Assembly: GCA_029834535.1 (NCBI GenBank)
Contig: JAQMWT010000075.1
Location: 25,418-89,417 of the forward strand
Length of the DNA stretch: 64,000 bases
Source of the DNA: Chrysophaeum taylorii
Taxonomy: Eukaryota > Sar > Pelagophyceae > Pelagomonadales > Pelagomonadaceae
Direction: 5' to 3'
Shown: positions 47,948 through 58,047 of the stretch, in pieces
Layout of the letters: each line of letters starts with the position of its first letter
Position numbering within the stretch: the first letter of the stretch is position 1
The notes under the pieces: generated by a model
Seen by the model: only the letters and a program-made list of their open reading frames with translations
The model's database searches: none
Told to the model about the DNA's origin: nothing
Position numbers and translations under genes: made by a program

Positions 47948-50458
47948 ATGAGCGGCGCCGCGGTTCCCAGCGGAACCATCGGGAGCGCAGGAATGTCTGG
48001 AGACCGCGACCGAGCTCGAACGAACGCGATTCGGCACTTCAATGCTTTCGCCAACGGCAAAGGCGACCGGCCCCGGGGCCCCTTCAGCGATGTGGACGTT
48101 GCGGTCTTGGCGGCGCCCAGGGTTTGGGAACGCTTCGCCTTCTATCTCGTCGAGGAAACGAGCCTCGGAACGACGAGCATCCTCGACATTTTGGGCATCG
48201 TCCTCCGGGCCGCCAAGACCAGGTTCGACGTTCGGGGAGCGGCGGCGGACGTGAAAGACTTCTTCATGTGTCTCAACTCGGATTCGCGCTCGGAATGGGC
48301 CGTCTGGTATCGTGGTATACGCCACAACATCCAGCGCATCAAGTCTCAACGCTCGATGGCGGCGGGCGAAGATGAGGACCACACGGCTCCAGCTATCTAC
48401 CCTTGCCAAATTGACCGCATTGTCCGGGCCTACGCTCGGAAGGGCAGCCAGGAATCCGCCAAGCGCATCCACACGATCCACGGCCTCTGGATGGCAGGGG
48501 CTCGATCGAGCGAGCCCAGGTGGATGGCGCTAGGAAACGTGGGACGCTTCGACGTCCAGTTCAACGCGTGGTTCATCACGGTGCCGCAGTCCAAGGTCTC
48601 GAAGACCAAGCTCACTGCCTGGATTGCGGGGAACGGGTGGGAACGCTGCATTCTTACGTCCTTTGCCGACAACATGGTCCTCAATCGCCTCGAAGTCCAG
48701 GAGGACGACGGCACTCGCTGGCTCTTCCCCGACCTCGTCAACACCGACAGCTCCGCGAAGAGGATCGGGCGATACGTCAAGGACCTGTTGCCGCATTCCT
48801 CAACGGCGGCCCGAGGCTCGCGTGCTCGCAGCTTCGAAGCCGTCGAAATTACTGGCGGCGACGACAAGCCTCCCGACAACGCCTCCGCGGCTAGCTTCCG
48901 CCACGGTGTCTGCGAGTATCTTGCCGGCTCGTTGGCCCTCGAGCACTGCGTAATGGTGACGGGACACGAGCTTCGCTCTGTCTCAGCATTCTTCGAATAC
49001 TTCCGGAAGTTGAACTGCCAAGTCATGCCGGGCGCTATCATCCTCGCGGGCTGGCGCAAGCCGGCTTGGAGCCAAATACCCCGCGGTCCCGTGCCGGCGT
49101 CCATCGACGTCATCCTCGCCCTCGGCGTTGACCCCGACAAGCTCGTCGATGTCATAAAAGCCGTGCTTCAGATCGACACCCAGTACCCCGAAGAATATCA
49201 ACGCGACGGGAAGCTGTGGAGCCTCATCACGGCGGCCTTCGCCAGCATCGTCATGTACTACCCCGAGCGGCAGGACGGCAATTATTTCCTGTTCGTTAAC
49301 CTTAAGCTTCGAGACGCCGTCAATCATATCTTTAGTACGCAGTACGGCGCGCCCGACGCCGTCCTTCGCCAATGGAGCCGCAAAATTCGCTCTGCGTTCG
49401 ACGAGGCCAACCTTCACCTCACAGGCCGCTGGATCTCGGGCGATGAGGATCGTGAGATGGCTCGCCAGCGCAACGAAAACCGCGAGCTCCACGGAAAGGT
49501 CGATCAACTCCACGGAAAGTTCGATCAACTCCACGGAAAGTTCGATCAGCTGCAGATGATGGTTGGGTGCCTGCTCGATAACTTTGGAGTCGCGCAGCCA
49601 GCCCAACCACCGCAACTGCAGCCAATCGAGCCACCGGAGCAGCCACTCCTGCCGCCTCCACCGGCGCTGCCGCCTCCAGCAGCGCACAACCCCGTCGCTC
49701 CGCTTCCACCACCGCCGCCGCCTCCCGCGATGGCATCGGCCTTGGCCCCGGCCCCTGTCGTGCCTCAGCCCGAGCGGATCGTGAATGCACCAATCCCCGC
49801 ACCGGCGCCCACAGCCGTTGTCGTGCCCCCGCCCACGCCGGCGGCAGTCATGCCGCCTTTGGTCATGCAATCTCGAGGCCCTCTCCCACCCTCCGTCTTC
49901 CCGGCCTGCACTCACGCGACCGCTCCTCCAACAGCCAACAACATGCTCGTGCGTTCCAGCGCAGCACCCTCATTCGACCTCGACAAACTCAGTGGCGTCG
50001 CCGCCGTGGATGTCGTTGTCGGGTGGTTAGGACATAAATTGCCTCCCACCATGACACGCCAGGACAAGAGACGCTGCGAGAATCTGCTCAAGTATGTCAG
50101 GTTTATGGGAACCGACGCCGAAATCAAGGGATTGGCATCGTCGAACATGGAAATTGGCAAAAAGCGCGCACTTGCCACCAAACTCCTCGGCTTCGTACGC
50201 CGCTACCTTGCGATGTTGTATATGAAGCACAAGAACCCATCGGATCCGATGCCCAAGGCCTTCGAAGCGAAGGGCGGCATGAAGGCCAACTACATCGACG
50301 ACCGAGTCAGTCAGATCTCCAAACTCCCCGGAATCTCCCGCCGGAATTTCCCAATCTCAAGAGCAAACTTCCACAATTTCCGAAAGGAGATCGACGACAC
50401 GTTCGACCCCGATTTCGCCCCCGCTGCCAAACGGCCGCGCATCGCGAGCAGCAACTAA
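47948..50458 (+). CDS. Tyrosine recombinase-like protein of the TIR element (Crypton-like?)
   Basis: A single-exon ORF of 836 residues. An N-terminal helical region resembles a SAM-like core-binding domain (about 25-140). The candidate catalytic set is Arg186 (AGARSSEPRWM), lysines in a beta-hairpin (PQSKVSKTKL, about 213-222), Arg318 (ASFRHGVCEYLAG), His340 (VTGHELRS) and Tyr351 (FFEYF), in the order and spacing of tyrosine recombinases. The first His of HxxR is replaced by Ala315. Downstream come a coiled coil with three copies of LHGKFDQ (about 510-540), a long Pro/Ala-rich linker (about 560-690) and a charged helical C-terminal domain with a basic end (AAKRPRIASSN). Cryptons encode similar lone recombinases but lack terminal inverted repeats and usually end in a GCR1_C domain, not seen here. 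Function is inferred. No search was possible. Confidence 0.55.
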   Translation: MSGAAVPSGTIGSAGMSGDRDRARTNAIRHFNAFANGKGDRPRGPFSDVDVAVLAAPRVWERFAFYLVEETSLGTTSILDILGIVLRAAKTRFDVRGAAADVKDFFMCLNSDSRSEWAVWYRGIRHNIQRIKSQRSMAAGEDEDHTAPAIYPCQIDRIVRAYARKGSQESAKRIHTIHGLWMAGARSSEPRWMALGNVGRFDVQFNAWFITVPQSKVSKTKLTAWIAGNGWERCILTSFADNMVLNRLEVQEDDGTRWLFPDLVNTDSSAKRIGRYVKDLLPHSSTAARGSRARSFEAVEITGGDDKPPDNASAASFRHGVCEYLAGSLALEHCVMVTGHELRSVSAFFEYFRKLNCQVMPGAIILAGWRKPAWSQIPRGPVPASIDVILALGVDPDKLVDVIKAVLQIDTQYPEEYQRDGKLWSLITAAFASIVMYYPERQDGNYFLFVNLKLRDAVNHIFSTQYGAPDAVLRQWSRKIRSAFDEANLHLTGRWISGDEDREMARQRNENRELHGKVDQLHGKFDQLHGKFDQLQMMVGCLLDNFGVAQPAQPPQLQPIEPPEQPLLPPPPALPPPAAHNPVAPLPPPPPPPAMASALAPAPVVPQPERIVNAPIPAPAPTAVVVPPPTPAAVMPPLVMQSRGPLPPSVFPACTHATAPPTANNMLVRSSAAPSFDLDKLSGVAAVDVVVGWLGHKLPPTMTRQDKRRCENLLKYVRFMGTDAEIKGLASSNMEIGKKRALATKLLGFVRRYLAMLYMKHKNPSDPMPKAFEAKGGMKANYIDDRVSQISKLPGISRRNFPISRANFHNFRKEIDDTFDPDFAPAAKRPRIASSN

Positions 50459-50589
50459 TCCGAACACCGCGAGCACGCCCTGGAACCGCCCCTAAGCCGC
50501 CGGCCGTCCGCGGCCGGGGGAACAAGCTGACATTAACAAGTAAGAAAAGCATCACCCTTCGGTTAGCAACCTCGGGCCGACCCCGTAGC

Positions 50590-51030
50590 CTCGTGCCAGA
50601 AGGCCGCGAAAGGGTCCTTCTACGCGGCGCGAGCCGCCGGTGTCGAAGAAGCGGCTTTAGCGGCGCGGAGGTGCCGAGACGCCGGAGGGCACCACAAAAG
50701 CCGCCGGCGGCGTCGGAGAAGCCGCCACGGCGCTGGAGGGCGCCACTAAAGCCTTCGGCGCCGCCAAAGCCGCCAGGGCCTCCGGCGGCGGCGTCACCGG
50801 CGCCGCCAAAGCCGCTGGCGCCTTCGGCGCCTTTGGCGCCTCCAGCGCCGGCCCCGAAGGCTTCGGCGCCTCCTTCGGCGCCTTCGGCGCTTCGGCGCTT
50901 CGGCGCTTTGGGGCCTTCGGCGCCTTCGGCGCTTCGGCGCCTTTTCGCCACCTTTTCGGCGCCTTCGGCGCCTTTTCGCCACCTTTTCGGCGCCTTCGGC
51001 GCCGGCGCCTCCGGCGCCGGTACTTTTTTT
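50590..51030. repeat. GGCGCCTTC-type minisatellite at the 3' end of the TIR element
   Basis: Highly repetitive (C)GGCGCCTTCGGCGCC units, partly palindromic, fill about 440 bp between the recombinase stop codon and the right terminal repeat. They are open in several frames (giving Ala/Gly/Lys/Arg repeats), which is a by-product of the 9-bp period. They could form hairpins or serve as binding sites. Confidence 0.75.
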
Positions 51031-51078
51031 TCCGGCACGGGGGGTCCGGAAACGTCCGTTTTTCTGTTTGTTTGTTTG

Positions 51079-52082
51079 TCCCTCGATTTAGGGTAAGGAT
51101 CAGGTAGGCGCGAGAGTAAGGATCAGGTAGGCGCGAGAGCCAGACAGTGATCCTCCAAGCCGTCTACGGCGACCTCGCAGACTATTTCCACGACCCGCGG
51201 CGGCTCTTTCAGCGCGCCATTCTCACGCCCCGTCGAAACGATGTTGTCGATGCTGACAACGCGCGCATGACCGCGGCCTTTTTTTCCCGGAGACGAGGCG
51301 TCGGAGTTCTTTTCGGCTGACTAGGCTGGGTCGGAAGACGACGCCTCGCTCTCAAGAGTCGAGTTTTGAACTCCCTGACAACCAACGGCATGCTGACTTT
51401 GATCGCGAGCTTAAAGTCTTCGCAACCTCGACCCGTCGCACGGCCACTGCAACGGTACCAGATACATGATCGATCGTGTCGTTGTCACCGAGGCTCCTCC
51501 AGCCTGTATCCCTTAAGGCCCGCCGACGCCAAACGATCACCAAGAGCCAGGGCCAGACGCCCCGCGAGGTCGGCATCCTCTTGGCGAAGCCCGTCTTCTG
51601 CCACGTCCAGCTCTACGTGGCTCTCTGTCGATCGGCAACCCCGAGGATATCCTCTTCTTGGTCGACGACTCCACCCTACTCCACACGAGCTGCGCAATAC
51701 TGATAAGCCCCCTCCCAGCGTCTACACGCGCACTATAGGTAAACTTACTGGGACCAGGTGAACTTACTGGGGTTTGAGATTGGGACTAGGTGAACTTAGT
51801 GACCAGGTGAACTTACTGAGACCAAGTGAACTTACAGGGGTTTTTAGAGTGAACGCAAAGGCGAGCGGCGTGTACGGATCAAAGCAGCTTAGATTGGCGG
51901 AGGTGAGAGCGACGAGCTCGAAGGTGGGTGGGGTGAGTGGATGTGAGCACGAGTGGGCTTACACCGAACTTACTGGGGTTAGAGATTGGGACTAGGTGAA
52001 CTTACTGGGGCCAGGTGAACTTACTGGGGTTAGAGATTGGGACCAGGTGAACTTACTGGCGAACTTACTGGCCTGCACTTGT
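51079..52082 (+). mobile_element. Helitron helicase-derived unit B (plus arm)
   Basis: The same unit as A but complete, from TCCCTCGATTTAGGG to CTGGCCTGCACTTGTC. Plus-strand helicase remnants are VYGDLADYFHDPRRLFQRAI, ITKSQGQTPREV and FCHVQLYVALCR. It is nearly identical to unit C at 55.4 kb, indicating recent duplication. Confidence 0.78.
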
Positions 52083-52154
52083 CCTAACTACTAATCGACA
52101 GATGTTTGTTTGTTTGTTTGTTTGTCTGTCTGTCTGTTTGTCTTTAAATGTCGA
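52083..52154. repeat. Microsatellite tag between units B and B'
   Basis: CCTAACTACTAATCGACAGA then TGTTTG/TGTCTG repeats, ending TTTAAATGTCGAC. The last part is the inverse of the LINE terminal tag (GTCGACATTTAAAGACA), so the spacer joins two families' end sequences. Confidence 0.6.
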
Positions 52155-53140
52155 CAAGTGCAGGCCAGTAAGTTCACCTACTCCCAATCTCTAACCCTAG
52201 TAAGTTCAGGTCTGGTCTCAGTAAGTTCACCTAGTCCCAATCTCTAACCCCAGTAAGTTCGGCGTAAACCCACTCGTGCACACATCCACTCACCTCTCTC
52301 CTTTGAACTCGTCGCTCTCACCCCCGCCAATCTAAGCTGCTTTGATCCGCACACGCCGCTAACCTTTGAGTTTACTCTAAAAACCCCAGTAAGCTCAGTT
52401 GGTCCCAGTAAGCTCGCCTGGTCACTAATTTCACCTAGTCCCAATCTCCAACCTCCGTAAGTTCACCTGGTCCCAGTAAGTACACCTGGTCCCAGTAAGT
52501 TCACCTACAGTGCGCGTGTAGAAGCCGGGAGGGGGCTTATCGGTATTGCGCAGCACGTGTGGGGCAGGGTGGAGTCGTCGACCCAGAAGAGGATATCCTC
52601 GGGGTTGCCGACTCGACAGAGAGCCACGTAGAGCTGGACGTGGCAGAAGACGGGCTTGGGCAAGAGGACGCCGACCTCGCGGGGCGTCTGGCCCTGGCTC
52701 TTGTCCTTACTACTAATCGACAGATGTTTGTCTGTCTTGACAACGACACGATCGATCATGTGTCTGGTACCGTTGCAGTGGCCGTGCGACGGGTCGAGGT
52801 TGCGAAGACCTTCAGCTCGCGCTCAAAATCAGCATGCCGTTGCTGGTCAGGGAGTTGAAAACTCGACTGTAAAGAGCGAGGCGTCGTCTTCCGACCCAAC
52901 CTAGTCTGCCAAAAAGAACTCCGACGCCTCGTCTCCGGGAAAGGCCGCGGTCATGCGCGCGTTGTCAGCATCGACAACATCGTTTCGACGGGGCGTGAGA
53001 ATGGCGCGCTGAAAGAGCCGCCGCGGGTCGTGGAAATAGTCTGCGAGGTCGCCGTAGACGGCTTGGAGGATCACTGTCTGGCTCTCGCGCCTACCTGATC
53101 CTTACTCTCGCGCCTATCTGATCCTTACCCTAAATCGAGG

Positions 53141-53176
<36 letters not shown>

Positions 53177-53212
53177 AACAGACAAACATCTGTCGATTAG
53201 TAGTTAGGACTG
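52155..53212 (-). mobile_element. Helitron helicase-derived unit B' (minus arm)
   Basis: An inverted copy of the unit, from AAGTGCAGGCCAGTAAG to CCCTAAATCGAGGGAC (about 53142), then the inverted microsatellite tag to 53212. The minus strand reads SQGQTPREVGVLLPKPVF and HVQLYVALCRVGNPEDILFW, the clearest helicase match in the window. An internal copy of the CTACTAATCGACAG tag (about 52706-52735) interrupts the helicase sequence upstream of this segment. Confidence 0.78.
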
Positions 53213-55400
53213 CTAAGAGGGGGGGGTGTGTGGGGGGAGCATGAAGGATGTGGGTGGGTTTGTGGGGTATGAGGGATGTGGCTGACGGGCGGAGATAAGT
53301 ACGCGGGACCTAGTCGGGGTCATCGCCGAGGCGTGGGGCAGGCGAAGAGTGGACGGGCCCCGCCCGTAGGTCGTACGCGTGCTGCCGCCGGACGTATGTG
53401 CGACGAAGGGTGACGTCCTGCTGGGATCGGGCGGCCTGGGCGGGGTTCCCCGAGGCGGCGACATGGGTGAGGGCGGTGAGGGCACAGCGAGCCCGGCCTA
53501 ATGCGTTGGCGATCCCCCACTCACGGTAAATGCGGCGAGTTTGGGTCGCCTTTGCCTCTGTGAAGTTGGCGCAGCCGCTTGTCACCCAGGTTCGCGCAGC
53601 GATGCGCTCTGCGCATGTTTGGGCGAGAGCGTGGCACGCCGCGCTGGCCTCACCGAAGGCACCAAAGACGAGGCCGGCGACGGTGCCGTAGCTACGTAGC
53701 CGCTGTTCGACAGGGCCCAAGAAGCCAGGCGGTGGTGCTGTACCCGGCTGGGGGATGATGGCGTCGATGCCGCGGGCGTGAGCGAGGTATTCGGAGTGGA
53801 CTTGCGCTGCGCGCCGATCGACAGGCGACGGGTGGGAGGGATGGAGGGCGTGGGCGGTGTACAACGAACCCCAAGCGAGGGTTTTGATGTCGTAGAGTTG
53901 CTCCTTGTTGTCGAGCGTGGTGAGGATGTCTGGGACGACTTGACGTCGGGCGAGATTGCCTCGGTACCGGCCGTAGAGGCGCGTGCGAATGGTAGGGGCG
54001 ACGACGTCAGCAAAGATGCCGAAAACCTCGGACAGGGCTGGGATGCCGGCCTCTTTGACGCTGCCGTGGACGCAGTCGAGCTGGCCGTCATGCCAGGTGG
54101 TCCGCGCTCCTCCGCGGTTGACAAGGTTGGCCTGCGTGAGAAGCACCTTGCCGTGAGCGTCGAGAACGACGTCAGTGCCCAGAATGCGAGTGCCCACGAG
54201 GCCCAAACAAGCTGGAGTGGGGTAGCCAAAGTACTGGGCACACATCTCAGCCCAGCAGCGGTTGGGGATTTGAAGGCCAGAGCTGGGCCACGAGCTGATG
54301 AACGTGGTCGAGAAGCGATCCCATGAGGACGCCGCTACTCGAAGTGCTTCGGTGATGGGAAGGGTGGCCGCAAGGCGCTCGAGTGCAGTGGCCCGAGCTG
54401 TCTCGCGCTGGGAGGTTAGAGCACGCTGGAGTTGGGGTATGAGCACGGGTGTCGAGATGGTGGGGTCGACGAGGACGCCCATGGAGACGAATTCGTGGGA
54501 GAGAGGACCGTCGACGAGATGAACGTTGGCGGGGTCGCCGGAACCAGCGCCGCCGTGGGAAGCCAGCGTGGTACGGAGATCAGCCCGAAGTCCGTCCCAC
54601 GCAGTCTCGAGTGCCCGCCCCAGGCGGCAACCGGATGCGAGGAGGTGGTGCCAACGGTGCAACTCGTTACCTGTGCGAAAAGAAGTGGCACCCACGACCG
54701 AGGCGAGGCGGGGGAGGTAGCCAGGGACCTCCAAGGCACCCGTAGGATCGCGAAGGTCGACGAGGTGTGGGAGGGCCTGAGCCGCCGTGCCAACAAAGGC
54801 GGCGGGGCTGAGGTCGGCGCAGGAGCGAATGCCGCCACCCCCACTTCGAGCAGGAAGACGGAGGCGTTGGAGGACGATGCCGTTGGAGTCAAAAACCTGA
54901 CGCGGATCTGCGCCAAGTGCTGTGGCGACGAAGCTGAGGGCGGCAACGTCGAAGCGGCGGAGCGCGCTCAAGGCATTGGTGGGGTAGCAGTGTTGCGCGA
55001 TGTAGTCCATGCGCGGGGCGATGCAGTAGCGGCCCAACGAGTACATGCAGTGGAGGGAGACGTTCTGGAGCTTGGTGCGAATACGGCTCATGTAGCTCAC
55101 CTGAGCGTCAACCTCGCGTTGCAAGGTAGCTTCGACATAGGCATCTCCGGCGTGGCCGGGGGAGCCGATGGGCACACCGTAGATTACGAGGCCGTCGGCG
55201 ACAACGGGGATACCAGCAAGAGTACGCGTGCCGTCAGGCGCAACTTGGACGTGGTCGTGAACATCGGGGTGGTCGAGAAGCCCCATGCCAAGTGCCGGAC
55301 AGAACGCCTCGCACTTGTCGAGGCGGAGCTCCTCGCCGCTAGCTTGGATGTCGCGGGCGTACTGCAGGAGGGCGTCGACAACCTCACGAGGGGAACCTGT
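53213..55400 (-). mobile_element. LINE retrotransposon, 5'-truncated
   Basis: Holds the most intact member of the LINE family: an ORF ending at 53310 and a G/C-rich 3' UTR to 53213. The element's 5' end is cut where unit C begins (about 55400), within the reverse-transcriptase domain. Its 3' end abuts the tag of unit B' exactly (CTCTTAGCAG|TCCTAACTAC on the minus strand). Confidence 0.75.
53310..55400 (-). pseudogene. LINE reverse transcriptase, C-terminal part (5'-truncated ORF)
   Basis: The open frame of about 690 codons has no proper start because the element is truncated. It opens with LLQYARDIQASGEELRLDKC and PALGMGLL, then YGVPIGSPGHAGDAYV, the region after the catalytic YxDD where LINE reverse transcriptases read N-x-x-K-C...G-x-P-x-G-S. 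A thumb-like helical region follows, with YCIAPRMDYIAQH and LPARSGGGGIRSCADLSPAAFVG, features shared with protist and oomycete LINE-type proteins. The last ~300 residues form an element-specific C-terminal domain ending YVRRQHAYDLRAGP, whose fragments recur at 0.7-2.2 kb. The catalytic core is missing, so this copy cannot be active. Confidence 0.75.
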
Positions 55401-55402
55401 TT

Positions 55403-56421
55403 TGTCCCTGCATTTAGGGTAAGGATCAGGTAGGCGCGAGAGTAAGTATCAGGTAGGCACGAAAGCCAGACAGTGATCCTCCAAGCCGTCTACGGCGACC
55501 TCGCAGACTATTTCCACGACCCGCGGCGGCTCTTTCAGCGCGCCATTCTCACGCCCCGTCGAAACGATGTTGTCGATGCTGACAACGCGCGCATGACCGC
55601 GGCCTTTTTTTCCCGGAGACGAGGCGTCGGAGTTCTTTTCGGCTGACTAGGCTGGGTCGGAAGACGACACCTCGCTCTTTACAGTAGAGTTTTCAACTCC
55701 CTGACAACCAACGGCATGCTGCCTTTGATCGCGAGCTTAAAGTCTTCGTAACCTCGACCCGTCGCACGGCCACTGCAACGGTACCAGATACATGATCGAT
55801 CGTGTCGTTGTCACCGAGGCTCCTCCAGCCTGTATCCCTTAAGGCCCGCCGACGCCAAACGATCACCAAGAGCCAGGGCCAGACGCCCCGCGAGGTCGGC
55901 ATCCTCTTGGCGAAGCCCGTCTTCTGCCACGTCCAGCTCTACGTGGCTCTCTGTCGATCGGCAACCCCGAGGATATCCTCTTCTTGGTCGACGACTCCAC
56001 CCTACTCCACACGTGCTGCGCAATACTGATAAGCCCCCTCCCAGCGTCTACACGCGCACTATAGGTAAACTTACTGGGACCAGGTGAACTTACTGGGGTT
56101 TGAGATTGGGACTAGGTGAACTTAGTGACCAGGTGAACTTACTGAGACCAAGTGGGAACTTACTGGGGCTTTTCGAGTAAACTCAAAGCTTAGCGGCGTC
56201 TGCGGATCAAGGCAGCTTAGATTGGCGGGGGTGAGAGCGACGAGCTCGAAGGAGAGTGGGGTGAGTGGGTGCGGGTTTACGCCGAACTTACTGGGGTTAG
56301 AGATTGGGTTTACACCGAATTTACTGGGGTTAGAGATTGGGACTAGGTGAACTTAACGGGAACAGGTGAACTTGCTGGGGTTAGAGATTGGGACTAGGTG
56401 AACTTACTGGCCTGCACTTGT
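55403..56421 (+). mobile_element. Helitron helicase-derived unit C (plus arm)
   Basis: Begins TCCCTGCATTTAGGG directly after the truncated LINE and ends CTGGCCTGCACTTGTC. Nearly identical to unit B over the helicase part. The GTGAACTTACTGG-repeat end is longer and rearranged. Confidence 0.78.
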
Positions 56422-57174
56422 CTACTCTTATTAAACCCTCTCCTGCCATCACACGTGCGGACGGACCAATCAAAAACCCTGCAATAACAAACCCTTGTAC
56501 TACGTCCTCACCCGCCTCTCAATTATTATTGCAGTCTTTCAAAAAAAATCCTCACGCCGTGCCGAAAAAAATTATCGACGGCCGACGAGCCCATCATCAT
56601 CGCCAAAAATTTGCGAAGAATACCCAAAAAATTCGCGAAAGCCGGCGAACCAAATCGCCGTGAATTCACCTCGTCGTGCTTCGTCAAAGTCTGTTTAGAG
56701 TGTCTACGTACATGTCCTCCGGACCTCTCTCATTTCGCATCACGACGACCATCATATAATGTGGCGAGGCGAGGGAGGGCGAAGTAGTGTTTATTTTGTC
56801 CTCGCGGTGACGCGAAGTAGTAGAGTATCGTGTCATCACCGCAACTATCACGACACGATGAATCGCTGATATAATAGAGGCGGCTGGGCTAGGGTTGTTA
56901 TTAAAGAAGGTTCGTTCATGTGACACCGGCCGCGATGTGTGAAGGGTAGGACAACAACCAAGGGAAAAACAAAATGATGCGTCTTCAGCAGCAGCAGCAG
57001 CAGCAGGTGCAACCAAGCAGGAGAAAGCAGCGTAAATCGACTAGGTGTGTGTCGGAAGGTCTGAGACGGTGGAGAAGTCGTCACACTCGGCGTGGAAATT
57101 GAACATGGGGGATTCAAAAGTCGCAACGACACAAAGACGTCGTCCATATGTTTTTTTTTTCTGGGTAGGGTTGA
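56422..57174. other. Spacer, nothing recognised except short repeats
   Basis: Contains a CAG run (about 56986-57005) and T- or A-runs. Short ORFs lack family features. It holds the 3' flank of the unknown-family gene. Confidence 0.4.
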
Positions 57175-58047
57175 TTAATAGCGCGGCGAGGGCATTTGCA
57201 CTGGCTTCGGGGGCAGCATGAGGTGGTGCTTAATTGGGGGTTGGCCGACGAGGTTGGGGTCGAAGTAGCCGTCGTGTTGGCCGTGCGGAACGATCACGGG
57301 GCCGACAGGCTGGTGCATAGGGAGTGGCCTGTGCACGGCAGTGGGATCTATGCCGAAGGACGGTGGCCTGTGCATAGAGGCGGGGTTGTCTACGGCGAAT
57401 GACGGTTGTTCGAAGGTGCGTTCTTTGACGACGGCCTTCGGATTGTTCCTCGACTGGCACACGTGCTTTTCGGTGAGAAATAGGAGCGGGCGGGACGACT
57501 GCGTGATGCCGATCGCATGGCACTGAGGATCTCCGAGGAGGCAGAGAGCTGCGCGCATCAAGTTGATCTGGTAGTGGAGGCGCCTGAGCGTCGAGTCGAC
57601 GATGATCTGGTCCATCGAGTCGTAGCCACAAATGGTCATTCGCTTGGTCAGAAACGCGTCGATGTTTCGATTCATGAAGAGTACCGCGTACTTGACCTTG
57701 GCCTTGACTCGCGCCGCGAGCTGCGGGTTGATGACGGCGACGCGCTGGAGCGTGTCGTTCAACCTGACCATGACCAGCGAGCGGATTTGGTCGAGTTCGA
57801 TTATGGCGCGCCGCCACCCGAACATCAACGGCTCGATCCAGGCGGGGTCGACGCCGACGACGACGTCGACATGCCGCACGAGAACCGTCGCCCCTCGCGA
57901 CACGTCCGCGTACTCGAGGCGCGACGATATCATTCCGACCATCACGGGAGAGACTGTTGTAGTTGGCCTCACAGACAACGCGACGGCAAACGTGCCACCG
58001 AGGTTTCCGTCACACACTTTTTGACAGAATTTCCACACGTCTAACAT
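57175..58047 (-). CDS. Unknown family protein with Pro/His-rich tail, paralogue of the gene at 42.4 kb
   Basis: The single-exon ORF has 290 residues from the ATG of MLDVWKFCQKVCDG. Residues about 35-190 match the 42.4-kb protein (see that entry). Shared elements include a GMISSRLEYADVSRG-type segment, a K-x-K/R-V...M-N-R stretch and an L-x-x-Q/N-I-x-L-M block. The tail (about 205-290) is rich in Pro, His and Met with internal repeats (MHRPPSFGIDPTAVHRPLPM) and ends PPKPVQMPSPRY. No signal peptide, membrane helix or known motif is visible. The two genes differ in intron content and tail. Confidence 0.6.
   Translation of the reverse strand: MLDVWKFCQKVCDGNLGGTFAVALSVRPTTTVSPVMVGMISSRLEYADVSRGATVLVRHVDVVVGVDPAWIEPLMFGWRRAIIELDQIRSLVMVRLNDTLQRVAVINPQLAARVKAKVKYAVLFMNRNIDAFLTKRMTICGYDSMDQIIVDSTLRRLHYQINLMRAALCLLGDPQCHAIGITQSSRPLLFLTEKHVCQSRNNPKAVVKERTFEQPSFAVDNPASMHRPPSFGIDPTAVHRPLPMHQPVGPVIVPHGQHDGYFDPNLVGQPPIKHHLMLPPKPVQMPSPRY

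Larger units (their letters stand above)
47657..51058 (+). mobile_element. 3.4-kb transposable element with 15-bp TIRs encoding a tyrosine-recombinase-like protein
   Basis: Perfect 15-bp inverted termini (CGGACGTTTCCGGAC at 47657-47671; GTCCGGAAACGTCCG at 51044-51058) bound an element holding one large ORF, an upstream TATATATATA and a 3' GGCGCCTTC minisatellite. It sits inside the TGTTTG/TGTCTG microsatellite that is continuous in unit A (45540-45583), so it is an insertion into a Helitron-derived unit. No clear target duplication is visible. Confidence 0.65.

Noticed and set aside
50307-51038. 243-codon minus-strand Ala/Gly/Lys/Arg frame
   Set aside because: Produced by the 9-bp-period minisatellite; period divisible by three leaves frames open without selection.
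45520-53212. CRISPR-like regular repeats (GTGAACTTACTGG and TGTTTG/TGTCTG runs)
   Set aside because: Spacing is irregular, spacers are not unique, there are no cas genes and the genome is eukaryotic. They belong to Helitron-derived unit ends and microsatellites.
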